From contig JAOARV010000036.1 of NCBI GenBank assembly GCA_025210395.1, positions 18,127 to 82,126 of the forward strand: DNA of 64,000 nucleotides. The letters run 5' to 3'. Numbering within the stretch: position 1 is the stretch's first letter; the number at the start of each line of letters is the position of its first letter. Source of the DNA: Marinisporobacter sp. GTDB taxonomy: Bacteria > Bacillota > Clostridia > Peptostreptococcales > Thermotaleaceae. A program made the translations under genes and the position numbers. This document shows, one piece after another, positions 45,431 to 54,321 of this stretch. The notes below the pieces were generated by a model. The model had not been told where the DNA came from. It ran no database searches and saw only the letters and a program-made list of their open reading frames with translations.

Positions 45431-45900
45431 TTCAGAACGATATTAACATTACTCTCTTTGTTTTGTTAACTATATGTATGTGAAGTATATTCAATTGAAT
45501 TACTTCACTTTGTCACAGTTTTTTTGTATCTTCTTCTCTTCTCATATTTTTATATTTTATGACTTATGTTTTATGTCCATTTTATGATTCATCTGTAATT
45601 AATTATGTTTAACTGGTCTTTTACCCTTACTCTTGCTGAATTATTTTAATTTCAATTTTATTGATGTACTCTATAGTACTGCCTGTCATAAGATATCAAC
45701 TATTTGCTCCTTGCGTTCATATCGTCCTGCTTTAACCTTTTTGGTGTTTGGAAATTGACAGAGAAGAGGTTAGAATAGTAGGGGACGAGGTTGTTATTGT
45801 AACTACTATTCAAATAAGACCACCTAAATAACGAATTAATCCACTACCCAAACCATCCTCCCCAAAAGTAAATAAGTAAAAAAATAAGAGCCTCGGCTCT
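45430..45900 (-). other. element 1 leader region, conserved with element 2
   Basis: Shared words with 56806-57190 in the same order: CTTTGTTTTGTTAA, ATTCAATTGA, CTTTGTCAC, TTATGTCCATTTT, and a closing hairpin after AAATAAGAGCC. A 29-bp near-palindrome centred on CAATTG lies at about 45480-45508. No coding frame. Probably the promoter, 5' RNA or recombination region of the module. Confidence 0.5.
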
Positions 45901-46225
45901 CGAATCAAAAATCTATACTTTTGCAATCATTTGCTCCAAAATTCTCTAAATCCCTTACTACACCTACATTCTCACTACCTCAATTTTTTTCATCATCAAA
46001 CTCTCTCAAACTATTGTTATTTCAACATCTTCTCAATCTCATATTTTCAATTTTTCTATTTTATCAGCTTCTAATACATCTTGACTCTATACTTACTGAT
46101 AGCTATTTTCTTAATCCTCAATTACACAGATTTTTGAAATATGTTGTTTCAGAATTTCCTTTTGCTATATAGAAAGTATGTCGGTTTTTTCAGTGTCTGT
46201 TTTTCTTCATTTTCTTCTTTTTTCT
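45900..46225. other. G-depleted, pyrimidine-rich tract
   Basis: The plus strand at about 45,940-46,110 has almost no G (two in 110 bases from 45,961). A weaker tract of the same kind lies at about 57,200-57,330 in element 2. No protein-like frame is supported. Confidence 0.5.
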
Positions 46226-46230
46226 AGCAA

Positions 46231-46260
46231 GAAAACCCTACTTTTAAATAGGGTCTTTAT
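46231..46260. terminator. weak hairpin before the endonuclease gene
   Basis: ACCCTA (46235-46240) pairs with TAGGGT (46249-46254) followed by CTTTATT. A short stem, so a modest terminator candidate. Confidence 0.4.
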
Positions 46261-46401
46261 TAGTTTACTGTTCCCAAATGGCATAACCTACTGCCATTTC
46301 TGTTGTTCTTGCATTATGAATAACTGTTATATCTTGTGTCCAATCATCCACTATAGTATAATGAACCTAAAATAAATATTACCAAATTTAGGAGGATTAA
46401 T

Positions 46402-47337
46402 ATGCATCAGAATATTATAGAATGTTTGCGTGAAGCTTCCATTAATAATTTATTTAAAGCAAATGGCTTTTCTTCGTGCTTCACAACTTGGAAACCACAA
46501 ATAAATACTTATATACCTAATAGAACCTCTCGTCAAGTTTTAGATATAGGGGATAAATTGTCAGATATTTTTTCTCTCACTAGAACCTCTGGGCGTTCCC
46601 AAAGTGCTATTTCTGGTGGTGGTGCTGCATGGGAGGCTCTTACTTGTTGGTATCTTAATTTATGCTTGATAGGAAGAAGAACTGTTGTTATCAAACATAA
46701 TAAACAATTAATCCCAACTCCTATTAGTGAAGCAATAACTGTAAACTACAACAATTTCGTATCCAATACTGAATCAGATTTGGTAGCTATTACCTTTCCA
46801 GATAAACCTGAATACAATATGGACAAGAATGCTATTAATATTCGAGATGATAATGGTACTTTGGTTCCTACCACTCTACGAAATAAATTTAATTTGAATG
46901 CTTTATTAAATGCTTTATCTCATAGAGATTTTTCAGACCTAGAAATACATATTATTCAATGTAAAACTAACTGGAATGATAATGCACAAATTCCGATGCT
47001 CTGGGATATGATTTATTCTGCAAATGATTTTAGAGCTAATATCTCAGTAGGTAAAAATGGATATTCTATACATGATACTAAAAGATTTACCTATTCATTT
47101 GTTACCGTTCCAACCACAAACATAACTAAGATAAAACCAACTTCGACTTGCGTAAAACGTATAGCACATATTTCTGGTGGGAATTACTGGGGACATCCTA
47201 CAGTTAGTAACATCGCTAATTCTATAAAAGAAATGTTACAGCGTAATTTATCTACTGGTCATTCTCAGAATCATTTTACCACTTTAAATGCAGAGCTATC
47301 TAAATTAAATACAAACTATTCGTATTTTGGTTTATAA
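46402..47337 (+). CDS. probable type II restriction endonuclease
   Basis: A 311 aa protein, RBS AGGAGG. A PD-(D/E)XK-like pattern can be read: ESDLVAITFP near residue 125 and LEIHIIQCKTNW near residue 195 (hydrophobic strand then Q-C-K). The gene faces a C5-cytosine methyltransferase tail to tail with 16 bp between stops, the classic layout of a type II system. I do not recognise the specificity. The call depends mostly on context. Confidence 0.6.
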   Translation: MHQNIIECLREASINNLFKANGFSSCFTTWKPQINTYIPNRTSRQVLDIGDKLSDIFSLTRTSGRSQSAISGGGAAWEALTCWYLNLCLIGRRTVVIKHNKQLIPTPISEAITVNYNNFVSNTESDLVAITFPDKPEYNMDKNAINIRDDNGTLVPTTLRNKFNLNALLNALSHRDFSDLEIHIIQCKTNWNDNAQIPMLWDMIYSANDFRANISVGKNGYSIHDTKRFTYSFVTVPTTNITKIKPTSTCVKRIAHISGGNYWGHPTVSNIANSIKEMLQRNLSTGHSQNHFTTLNAELSKLNTNYSYFGL

Positions 47338-47340
47338 ACT

Positions 47341-47370
47341 TAATGAGAGAGAATTATTCCTCTCTCATTA
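47341..47370. terminator. hairpin between convergent restriction and modification genes
   Basis: The perfect 11-bp stem TAATGAGAGAG / CTCTCTCATTA spans the methyltransferase stop and serves both genes. Confidence 0.75.
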
Positions 47371-48694
47371 TCGCTCTTCTTATTTCTAACGCAATAGCTT
47401 TTGCCATTAATGGTGGTACTGCATTTCCAACTTGCGTGTATTGTGGAACTTCCAGCTTACGTCTTGAACCACCAGTAGTACGTTTACTTAAAAATTTAAA
47501 GCTATCATCAAATGACTGTAACCTTGCCATTTCTCTAACTGAAAATATCCTGTTTTCAAAAGGTGAAATATAATCATCTGGTAATGTAACCACCGTAAGA
47601 GATGGACTTTGTCTACATAATCTCTTTCGAATACTTTTCTTAGTTAAAAGCTTATCTAACATTTCATCAGTTATTTCTCTATTAATAAATAGTTGCCTCA
47701 CCTGTTCTCTATCCATATTTAGCTTTTTACTACAATCTTCTAACAAGTGTGGTTTACCTAATAGGTCAATTCCTTCTGCTATAATACGTCTTCTGACTGC
47801 ATTTCCATCTTCACCCTCTTGAAATAATGAGAATCTCTCAACAACCAATGGAAGATGTCGTGATATTTCAATATTTAAATGCTCTCCATTATTTGCAATA
47901 GGATGCCCATTAACATCCGGTGTTCTACCGGCTCTTGATTCTAGTTGATATTGGGTTAATTCATTATTAATCTGAAGTCTTGTATTTCTATCTCTTATTA
48001 AATCTCCAATAGCCTGCTGTACCGTAACTCGGGTTTCATCTGTAACTATAGGTTGTGGGTACTGTGGAGCTACTTCTCCATCTAAATATGCGATAAAAAT
48101 AGCTCTACGTCTCCTTTGTGGTACTCCATAATCAGATGCATCCAAAACTTGAGGTTGTAAAACATTATATCCTAATAAGCGAAACTCATTTATTAAAATA
48201 TCTGGAGCTATCATACCATCATCATATTGTAGACCTGTAACCCCTTCAAATCCATAGAATCTAGTATCATTAAACCCCTCCACATTTTCCATAATCACAT
48301 ATCGTGGTTGAATTTGATTGATTACTCTCAGATATTCTCTAAACAATAGATTTCTTGGGTCATCTTGTCTTCGTCTACCTGCTCTGCTAAATCCTTGGCA
48401 GGGTGGCCCCCCAAATATAGCATCAATCCTATCTGGAAGTTCAACCCCTTCGTGCGTAAAAATACGTAGTTCTCGTATACAATGCCATATATAGTCACCA
48501 TTAAACTCTCTTATATCTCCTCTATGAAAGAAAGTGTTATAGCCCTGTGTCAATCCCAATTGCTCATGTCTATTTACATATGTTTTTCTAACATCTTCAC
48601 TTATATCACTTGAAAATAAAATATGAAAACCAGCTTGTATTAAACCCTCACTCATTCCTCCAGCTCCACAAAATAAATCAATTGCGTATGGCAT
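47354..48694 (-). CDS. DNA (cytosine-5-)-methyltransferase
   Basis: A 446 aa enzyme with motif I LFCGAGGMSEGLIQAGF, motif IV GGPPCQGFSRAGRR with the catalytic Cys, motif VI MENVEGF, motif VIII QRRRRAIFIAY and motif X GNAVPPLMAKAIALEI. It methylates cytosine C5 to protect host DNA from the partner enzyme. ATG at 48694 follows AAAGGAGGTG at ideal spacing; a longer frame to 48757 was rejected. Confidence 0.95.
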   Translation of the reverse strand: MPYAIDLFCGAGGMSEGLIQAGFHILFSSDISEDVRKTYVNRHEQLGLTQGYNTFFHRGDIREFNGDYIWHCIRELRIFTHEGVELPDRIDAIFGGPPCQGFSRAGRRRQDDPRNLLFREYLRVINQIQPRYVIMENVEGFNDTRFYGFEGVTGLQYDDGMIAPDILINEFRLLGYNVLQPQVLDASDYGVPQRRRRAIFIAYLDGEVAPQYPQPIVTDETRVTVQQAIGDLIRDRNTRLQINNELTQYQLESRAGRTPDVNGHPIANNGEHLNIEISRHLPLVVERFSLFQEGEDGNAVRRRIIAEGIDLLGKPHLLEDCSKKLNMDREQVRQLFINREITDEMLDKLLTKKSIRKRLCRQSPSLTVVTLPDDYISPFENRIFSVREMARLQSFDDSFKFLSKRTTGGSRRKLEVPQYTQVGNAVPPLMAKAIALEIRRAIMREE

Positions 48695-48880
48695 AGTGGC
48701 ACCTCCTTTCAATTTCGATAATTGTACCATATTCTTTCCCATTTGTCCAGGGTTCATCTATAAAATAGAGTATTCATCCCTATTAACAAGTTTCGACTTT
48801 GATTTATTAAAAAATACTGTTATTATTTAATAAAAAAATTTCATTCAAACTTCTTTTGAAAAACAAAAAACACAAAAGCA

Positions 48881-48909
48881 AAGCCTTGCAAATTATCTTT
48901 GCAAGACTT
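48881..48909 (-). terminator. terminator of tRNA-Arg
   Basis: The stem AAGTCTTGCAAA / TTTGCAAGGCTT (one G-U) on the minus strand lies 14 nt past the CCA end, followed by a T-rich tract. Confidence 0.75.
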
Positions 48910-48922
48910 CATCTTCCTTAAA

Positions 48923-48999
48923 TGGCGTTCCCGGAGGGAGTCGAACCCACGGCCTACTGCTTAGGAGGCAGTTGCTCTATCCTGCTGAGCTACGGGAAC
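48923..48999 (-). tRNA. tRNA-Arg (anticodon CCT)
   Basis: The acceptor GTTCCCG/CGGGAAC pairs fully. The anticodon loop is CTCCTAA with CCT at 48963-48965; CCA is encoded (48923-48925). The T-stem GTGGG/CCCTC has a T-T mismatch at its second pair, so the T-arm is imperfect. Confidence 0.93.
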
Positions 49000-49013
49000 A
49001 TATTATATTTTAA

Positions 49014-49253
49014 GATGTTGACCATGGTTGCCCACGTTGGTCAACATCTGGTCAACCAAACTAATTTATATAAATAATGTGAAAATGTTATACCCCTTGA
49101 AATACAGTGTTTTAAATGGGTTTAAGCTTCAATATTTACTCCTATATTTAATACCCCTAATAACAGAACATAGTTTAGGAAAGCTCATTTTAAAGTGCTA
49201 TACCCATTGAAAATACTCTATTCTTGTTTTTAGGTTGGTCAACCAAGTTGACC
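49014..49253. repeat. GGTCAAC repeat clusters behind tRNA-Arg
   Basis: The perfect 10-bp inverted repeat GATGTTGACC (49014-49023) / GGTCAACATC (49039-49048) is followed by GGTCAACC (49050-49057). A second cluster lies at 49233-49253 (GGTTGGTCAACC and GTTGACC). Between them an imperfect direct repeat, TATACCC-TTGAAA-TAC, occurs at about 49088 and 49199. These may be integrase arm or core sites. No gene lies in 49000-49406. Confidence 0.6.
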
Positions 49254-49406
49254 AAAAATCCGAAAATAATAGATTTTTCTAATGCCCTTATTCATATTTA
49301 GGAGTATGCTTAAATACTTCCCTTGCATACTCATTCGTAATATAAGAAATATACGTCATAACTGAAGTTAAAATGATGTTACCTCAATTCTATAGATTGG
49401 AATTTA

Positions 49407-50111
49407 TTAATCAATATGCTTTTGTAACCAATACTTAAACACATTCAAATGTTTTTCTGTATGAAAGTAATGTTCTCCTGAATCTACAACTTCTAATCTG
49501 CAACAGTATTTTTTAACAAAATAATCAATAGTTTCGAATTCACACAATTCGTCCTTTGCTCCATACATAATATCTGTATCTGTATTCCATGTATTAATAG
49601 GATGTTGTTTTACATAACAGAAATAATCCCAATAGAGCTTTTGACCCAATGGTGTTTCTATAGTCATTTCCTTTTGTAAACGCTCTGGTGTTACACTAAA
49701 CCATAGCATCATATTTTCGATAATTCTCTCCATATTAACTACTGGTGATAAAAATAATGCCTTTCTTAATACTTCATTTTGATACGCTAAAAGGCTGAAA
49801 TAAGCCCCTATACTGCATGCAAACAAACTCAATTCTTTCCAATGTGATTTTGCATAATTCATAATTATAGATAAATCACTAACGCAAAACTGTACTTTGA
49901 AAGGCGTACTATCATTTTTTCTTTCACCATGTTCTGGTAAATCAAAGCTTAATACTTGATAGCCTTTTTGAACTGCTTCTTCAACTAAAATTTGAATTAT
50001 AACATCTTCTTTGTTTGACATATTCCCATGTATTGCAATAAAAAGTTTTTCACTCTTTTTTCCCCACAAAACTGCAGGAATATTACTAATCTTAAATTTA
50101 TTTTTAACCAT
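49407..50111 (-). CDS. alpha/beta hydrolase
   Basis: A 234 aa protein. AIHGNMSNKEDV is the oxyanion-hole region, LFACSIGAYFSLLA holds the nucleophile Ser (a G-x-S-x-G variant, A-C-S-I-G), and an Asp and final His (DSGEHYFHTEKHL) complete a triad. It resembles serine-aminopeptidase/acyl hydrolases. ATG at 50111 follows GGAGG by 6 nt; a longer frame to 50147 overlaps that site. Substrate unknown. Confidence 0.75.
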   Translation of the reverse strand: MVKNKFKISNIPAVLWGKKSEKLFIAIHGNMSNKEDVIIQILVEEAVQKGYQVLSFDLPEHGERKNDSTPFKVQFCVSDLSIIMNYAKSHWKELSLFACSIGAYFSLLAYQNEVLRKALFLSPVVNMERIIENMMLWFSVTPERLQKEMTIETPLGQKLYWDYFCYVKQHPINTWNTDTDIMYGAKDELCEFETIDYFVKKYCCRLEVVDSGEHYFHTEKHLNVFKYWLQKHID

Positions 50112-50297
50112 ATTTCCTCCATAATTTATAGAGGTAAACTCCTCCATAAAAGCTTTCTATTTTTCTTTTTTCCCATAATAAAATCCTCCTTTCTCAGTTA
50201 ATTCTATATAAAGTATGTTAACTGCAAATTATATAAACAATTTTCACTTCGCATTATTATACTGTTGTGATGCTTAATAAGAATAGTATGTTATAAA

Positions 50298-50486
50298 CTA
50301 CTTAAATTTTTCAGGCTTTGTTACCTTCATAGATAAAATATGTCCACAGTTTGTACATATCTCTGCAATTACTTCTGAACCCAAAGAAATCAGATTGTCA
50401 ATTGGAAACATTTTACCTTGTGCATATTGCTTCCCTTTTCCAATATCTTTAGACCCACAAACAGGACATTCTTTGTTCTCTATCAT
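50298..50486 (-). CDS. small zinc-ribbon protein
   Basis: A 62 aa protein with two Cys pairs, CPVCGSKDIG and ICTNCGHIL, forming a likely Zn ribbon. RBS GGAGGTAAAAAT. Function unknown. Confidence 0.65.
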   Translation of the reverse strand: MIENKECPVCGSKDIGKGKQYAQGKMFPIDNLISLGSEVIAEICTNCGHILSMKVTKPEKFK

Positions 50487-50663
50487 ATTTTTACCTCCCT
50501 ATATTTCATGATATCAAAAAAATCAAAAGTACCACGATATATTCATAGATTAGGCTAACCAATTATACTTGTCACACCGTAATATTCTACTTTTGTGCCG
50601 CTTAATAAAAAGATTACGAAAAAAACACTTTAATATTTCCTTTTATATAATGCCTAAAGTCTT

Positions 50664-50834
50664 CTATTTCAGCAACTCTCTTTTTAAAAATATTAAGTAA
50701 TCTTTATGAGAGCACATTTCCCAGCCATCTTTGCCATACTCGTTTAATTGTTCCTCTAAATTTTTCCTATACTTTTCTGGTGAAAAAGTTGCTAGTTGTT
50801 TTAACTTTATAACTTTATATTCATATTGTTTCAT
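50664..50834 (-). CDS. DUF4177-like small protein
   Basis: A 56 aa protein. It begins MKQYEYKVIKLKQL and contains LEEQLNEYGKDGWEMCSHKDYLIFLKRE, the pattern of the DUF4177 family (Y-E-Y-K-V, then L-N-x-x-G-x-x-G-W-E). RBS AAAAAGGAGACC at good spacing before the ATG at 50834. Function unknown. Confidence 0.7.
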   Translation of the reverse strand: MKQYEYKVIKLKQLATFSPEKYRKNLEEQLNEYGKDGWEMCSHKDYLIFLKRELLK

Positions 50835-50895
50835 GTATATGGTCTCCTTTTTATAGATTTTACTCCATAATTTTCATATCGTAGTATTCTACAAA

Positions 50896-51387
50896 TTAGC
50901 TCCCTAGCACTCCTAGTGCAAATGCAATCATGTTTCTTACACTATGTATCATAGTTACAACCAAAAATGATGAACATGACTTCCCAATATATACGTTATA
51001 AGAATATGCCAATACAGCACCTATTGAAAGTCCATACAAAACATATAGAAAGCTGTAACTATGTGCCATGCCAAAAGCTAATGTCGATACAATAATAACT
51101 ACCGATATTCTCTCACGGAAGAATGCAAATTTTCTTAATATGTAAAAAATAGCTGCTTGAAATATAAAGGTCTCAATAATTGGAGCTATTACTACTGCTA
51201 ATATAAATTCTAAAATAGGTGCTGATTCTTTTACCGCATCTGGTCCACCCATATCATCTACTTGAAAAATTTCAAACAATGGAATTAATGGTAGTGTCAC
51301 GAGATAACTACATAAAACCATTATTGAAATAAATTTCAGTATGGATAATCTCCTAAAGTACTCATCTATTCTCTCTATTAATTCCAT
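50896..51387 (-). CDS. CPBP-family intramembrane protease-like protein
   Basis: A 163 aa protein with four hydrophobic segments. Motif 1 APIIETFIFQ has one Glu where the family usually has EE and Gln where Arg is usual. Motif 2 FGMAHSYS and motif 3 MIHSVRNMIAF are present. The family includes CAAX-type Glu proteases and bacteriocin-immunity proteins. The altered motif 1 leaves activity open. Confidence 0.65.
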   Translation of the reverse strand: MELIERIDEYFRRLSILKFISIMVLCSYLVTLPLIPLFEIFQVDDMGGPDAVKESAPILEFILAVVIAPIIETFIFQAAIFYILRKFAFFRERISVVIIVSTLAFGMAHSYSFLYVLYGLSIGAVLAYSYNVYIGKSCSSFLVVTMIHSVRNMIAFALGVLGS

Positions 51388-51634
51388 CTGTCTATCTCCT
51401 CTGCTATCCTCTGTTCGTTTTGAATTTCACATAACGATTAATTACTGTCATTAAAAATTCGGTTTTGAGATACCTTTTATGGTAGTATTTATGAATTAAG
51501 ATTTAGTAATTTTCATAATGGATTTACGTGTGCAAAAGATTTTGCATTATATTACTCTTGGATTCAATATATTAGTACAGAATATAAGAAATTTACGTAA
51601 TTACAAAGTAAATAAAATTATAAATTACATAGAA
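51388..51634. other. non-coding AT-rich region
   Basis: 247 bp between the CPBP gene and the small membrane protein. Nothing recognised. Confidence 0.4.
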
Positions 51635-51874
51635 CTATTTCCATATAGTTTTATATAAAAGATTAAATTTCACATTTGAATGTTTCGATTGTCCATTTAC
51701 AGTATAGTAAACACTATAAATTTCATCTCTTGAAGTTAACTTTTCTATGTTACCTACTTGTCCACCAATATTTTCTATATGTCTATATATCTTCTTTTTA
51801 CAAACTATAGGTCTCCATACCTTCTCGTATATTAATAAAAGTATAGGAACTAAAACTCCCCATATTGGTTTCAT
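51635..51874 (-). CDS. small membrane-anchored protein, unknown
   Basis: A 79 aa protein with one N-terminal hydrophobic segment (WGVLVPILLLIYEKVWRPIVC) followed by a short polar domain. RBS AAAAAGGAG. No family recognised. Confidence 0.5.
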   Translation of the reverse strand: MKPIWGVLVPILLLIYEKVWRPIVCKKKIYRHIENIGGQVGNIEKLTSRDEIYSVYYTVNGQSKHSNVKFNLLYKTIWK

Positions 51875-52128
51875 AATTTACTCCTTTTTATTTGATAATA
51901 TTTTACAATTACTCAATATTTTACTATTATAACTTAATTCTATTATAAGTAGATATATAAATCAAATGCTATCATTTCAACACTACTCTTTAACAGAGCC
52001 AATTTTTAAATCGTGTGTCGGAGGTTGGAATTATCCTTAAGTATCCTATAAAAATGACCCTACATTCCTTAGCTTAAAGAAGTAGAGCCATTAATTATTG
52101 TAGTTTTATTATTCAATTTCTTAAGAAT

Positions 52129-52512
52129 TTAATCTACCCTATAAGTATCATATACTATGCCATCCTTAATGCAAATAACTGAATTTATAGTGTAATAACC
52201 ATTACTGGTCCAGTTAATTTTAAAGATATAATGATTACATCCTTTAATATATCCTCTTACACTATTTACTTTGTAGGTTATTGGTGAATAGCTTCCTCCC
52301 TCATATTTTCCCTTATCAAATAAAACTTTTCTAACTTCTGGTGATACAATATCATATATCTCATTCTTTACCCTTTGAAAACTTTCTTCATCATGAATTG
52401 TAACGATTTGAAGATATTTAACTGCGCTTTTCTTGGCTCTTTCATAGGATATAAAAAAAGATAATAGGGCTGTTAGCCCTATCAATATAGTTATTCTTTT
52501 CCTTATAATCAT
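52129..52512 (-). CDS. hypothetical membrane-anchored protein
   Basis: A 127 aa protein with an N-terminal hydrophobic segment (RITILIGLTALLSFFISYERA) and a beta-rich remainder. The start overlaps the integrase stop by 4 bp (ATGA), so it is probably translated with the integrase and belongs to the same mobile unit. Function unknown. Confidence 0.55.
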   Translation of the reverse strand: MIIRKRITILIGLTALLSFFISYERAKKSAVKYLQIVTIHDEESFQRVKNEIYDIVSPEVRKVLFDKGKYEGGSYSPITYKVNSVRGYIKGCNHYIFKINWTSNGYYTINSVICIKDGIVYDTYRVD

Positions 52513-54035
52513 GATGCTTTCTCCTGTTTACTTTCATTGTATCTTTCATTCTCTTTTTCAAAAAATCTTAAACTAGCTTCTTTGACATCATCTCTATATA
52601 TATGAGTATAAATTTTCATTATAACATCTTGCGTATTATCCCCCATGATTCGTTGAATAATGGATATCGGAATATTTGCTAATATTAATCTAGTACACAT
52701 AGTATGTCTGAACTTATACTGGTGAAGTTTTGTGTCTTTCAAATCATACTTCTTTATAAATCTTGCTAATAGTGACCTCAATGCTGCCTCTTTGGTAAAG
52801 CTTCCATCCCTACTTGGAAATATATATTGACTTTCCCTTATCTTCTTATTTTTATTATTATCTATCACCTTTCTCCATTCTATCAGTGCATCCACTGTTT
52901 CATCAGGTAAATCCAAGATTCGTTTACTATACTTGCTTTTAGGTACAGAAATAATTTCTATGGATTTTGCTTTTTTATGAACGTCTTTAACTTTTTCATA
53001 TTTTCTGGTAGCAGCTGATACAATTCTAATCGTTTTTTGCATTGGGTCAAAATTTTTCCAAAGTAAACCTCTAAGTTCTCCCGGTCTCATTCCAGTACTT
53101 TTTAAAACTGTAAGAATTGGATATAACCTACCATGGTCTTTAGATGCTATGATAATCCTATCTAATTCTTCATCAGTAAAAGCTGAATAATCCTCTTCTT
53201 CTACGTTGATTTTTCTTGATTGTGGTTTTTCTAAATCTTCAAATACATTGTTTTGTATATATTTTTTCTTGTAAGCATACTTGAATATTCGCTTACATGT
53301 AGTCCATCTTTTGTTGATTACAACTTGCCTATATTCTGTAGCTAGTTCATTGAATAATTTTCTAATATCATTCTCAGTTATATCTGTTATCAAAATATCA
53401 CCAATTTTATCTATGATACTCCTCATGTCTTCTTTGTACCCATTTTTTGTTCTCGATGTCCCTTTGCCTAAATCTAAGCTTAGGTAATAGTTTACAAATT
53501 CTCTAACTGTCATCTCAATGCTTGTAGTAGCATTCTTTACTTGTTCCTTATTATTAACCTTTGTATTGTTTAGTTCTGATAATCTAGTTTGAAGATGCCT
53601 TTCTGCTTCTTCTCTTGATTTAAAGGACTTATTTTCCCTTTTTCTTTTTCCGTTCGGTAACTTCTCAATGGTAATCTGTGAAATGTACCTACCCCTAGTA
53701 TGAGTAACAGACCCTGTATACACATCATCATCTCCTTCCTGTGTATCTACCCAAAATGTAACTTCTTCATTTGCTTGAGACGATGATAACTCTTCAGTAA
53801 GCTTAAGTCCATCATTTTGTTGCCCAGAAACCATGTTTTTTTCTCCACTCTCTAAAAAGTTTGCTAAGGCTATCAATGTAATCATAAATTTTCTACCCAT
53901 ATTTAAAGCTACTATTTCATCCGCATCAATAAGTCCCTGAACCTCTTTCTTTTTTAACCCTAATTCCCTTGCTACCTCTTGTAGACTTAATATTTGCTTT
54001 TTATATTTCTCTCTTAAATATTCTAATGTACCCAA
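52509..54035 (-). CDS. integrase of the tyrosine recombinase family (508 aa)
   Basis: N-terminal HTH (LSLQEVARELGLKKKEVQGLIDADEIVALN, about 16-45). An arm-binding domain (RGRYISQITIEKLPNGKRKRENKSF) and a core-binding domain (about 190-290) follow, then the catalytic domain: Arg in TGMRPGELRG, YKFRHTMCTRL (HxxR reads YxxR), IMGDNTQDVIMKIYTHIY with the Tyr. Asp stands where many have His (GH). Both changes occur in the same enzyme, so catalytic competence deserves a check. It is larger than typical (about 390). Independent of module genes D1/D2. Confidence 0.85.
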   Translation of the reverse strand: MGTLEYLREKYKKQILSLQEVARELGLKKKEVQGLIDADEIVALNMGRKFMITLIALANFLESGEKNMVSGQQNDGLKLTEELSSSQANEEVTFWVDTQEGDDDVYTGSVTHTRGRYISQITIEKLPNGKRKRENKSFKSREEAERHLQTRLSELNNTKVNNKEQVKNATTSIEMTVREFVNYYLSLDLGKGTSRTKNGYKEDMRSIIDKIGDILITDITENDIRKLFNELATEYRQVVINKRWTTCKRIFKYAYKKKYIQNNVFEDLEKPQSRKINVEEEDYSAFTDEELDRIIIASKDHGRLYPILTVLKSTGMRPGELRGLLWKNFDPMQKTIRIVSAATRKYEKVKDVHKKAKSIEIISVPKSKYSKRILDLPDETVDALIEWRKVIDNNKNKKIRESQYIFPSRDGSFTKEAALRSLLARFIKKYDLKDTKLHQYKFRHTMCTRLILANIPISIIQRIMGDNTQDVIMKIYTHIYRDDVKEASLRFFEKENERYNESKQEKAS

Positions 54036-54248
54036 CTGAAAACCCCTCCTGAAATTTGTATTCAGTCTCTTTGGAGTTTTCTGTGGTCATTTATGCTAAA
54101 AAAGTGCTTATACTGTTATGATTCATACTATTTATGTCCCCTTTATATCTGTATATGCTAATAATGTAACTATTAATAATAGCTACAAATAATTAGCTAT
54201 TTGTAGCTCACTATATCAGAAATATGTTAATTTGAAACATAACTAAAT
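54036..54248. other. non-coding region between integrase and element 2
   Basis: 213 bp AT-rich DNA. An inverted repeat AGCTA(C)AAATA/TATTTGTAGCT lies at about 54180-54208. A possible attachment region; no gene. Confidence 0.4.
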
Positions 54249-54289
54249 AGAGATATATGATCGGGGCAAAGCCCCGATCATATATCTCT
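54249..54289 (-). terminator. terminator of the element 2 module
   Basis: The perfect 19-bp stem (54249-54267 with 54271-54289) with loop AAA contains CGGGGC/GCCCCG at the tip. The CTTCCTA/TAGGAAG hairpin around the D2 stop is shared with element 1. Confidence 0.8.
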
Positions 54290-54321
54290 TACCCTGAAAA
54301 GAAATAAAAACTTCCTAATCC

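Larger units (their letters stand above)
37847..46170 (-). mobile_element. element 1: four-gene recombination module with about 5 kb of cargo
   Basis: Genes D1, C1, B1 and A1 (37913-40223) match D2-A2 of element 2 in order, strand and length. The leader at about 45.43-46.1 kb matches the DNA directly upstream of A2. Between A1 and the leader lie seven unrelated genes bounded by direct repeats AATTCATAAAACC at 40341-40353 and 45402-45414. The left edge is placed at the terminator after D1; the right edge is approximate, where similarity to element 2 fades. Confidence 0.65.

Noticed and set aside
45921..46375. Two open frames of 83 and 65 codons in the leader of element 1
   Set aside because: They arise from G-poor, stop-poor sequence, have no ribosome site, and do not correspond to a frame in the homologous leader of element 2.
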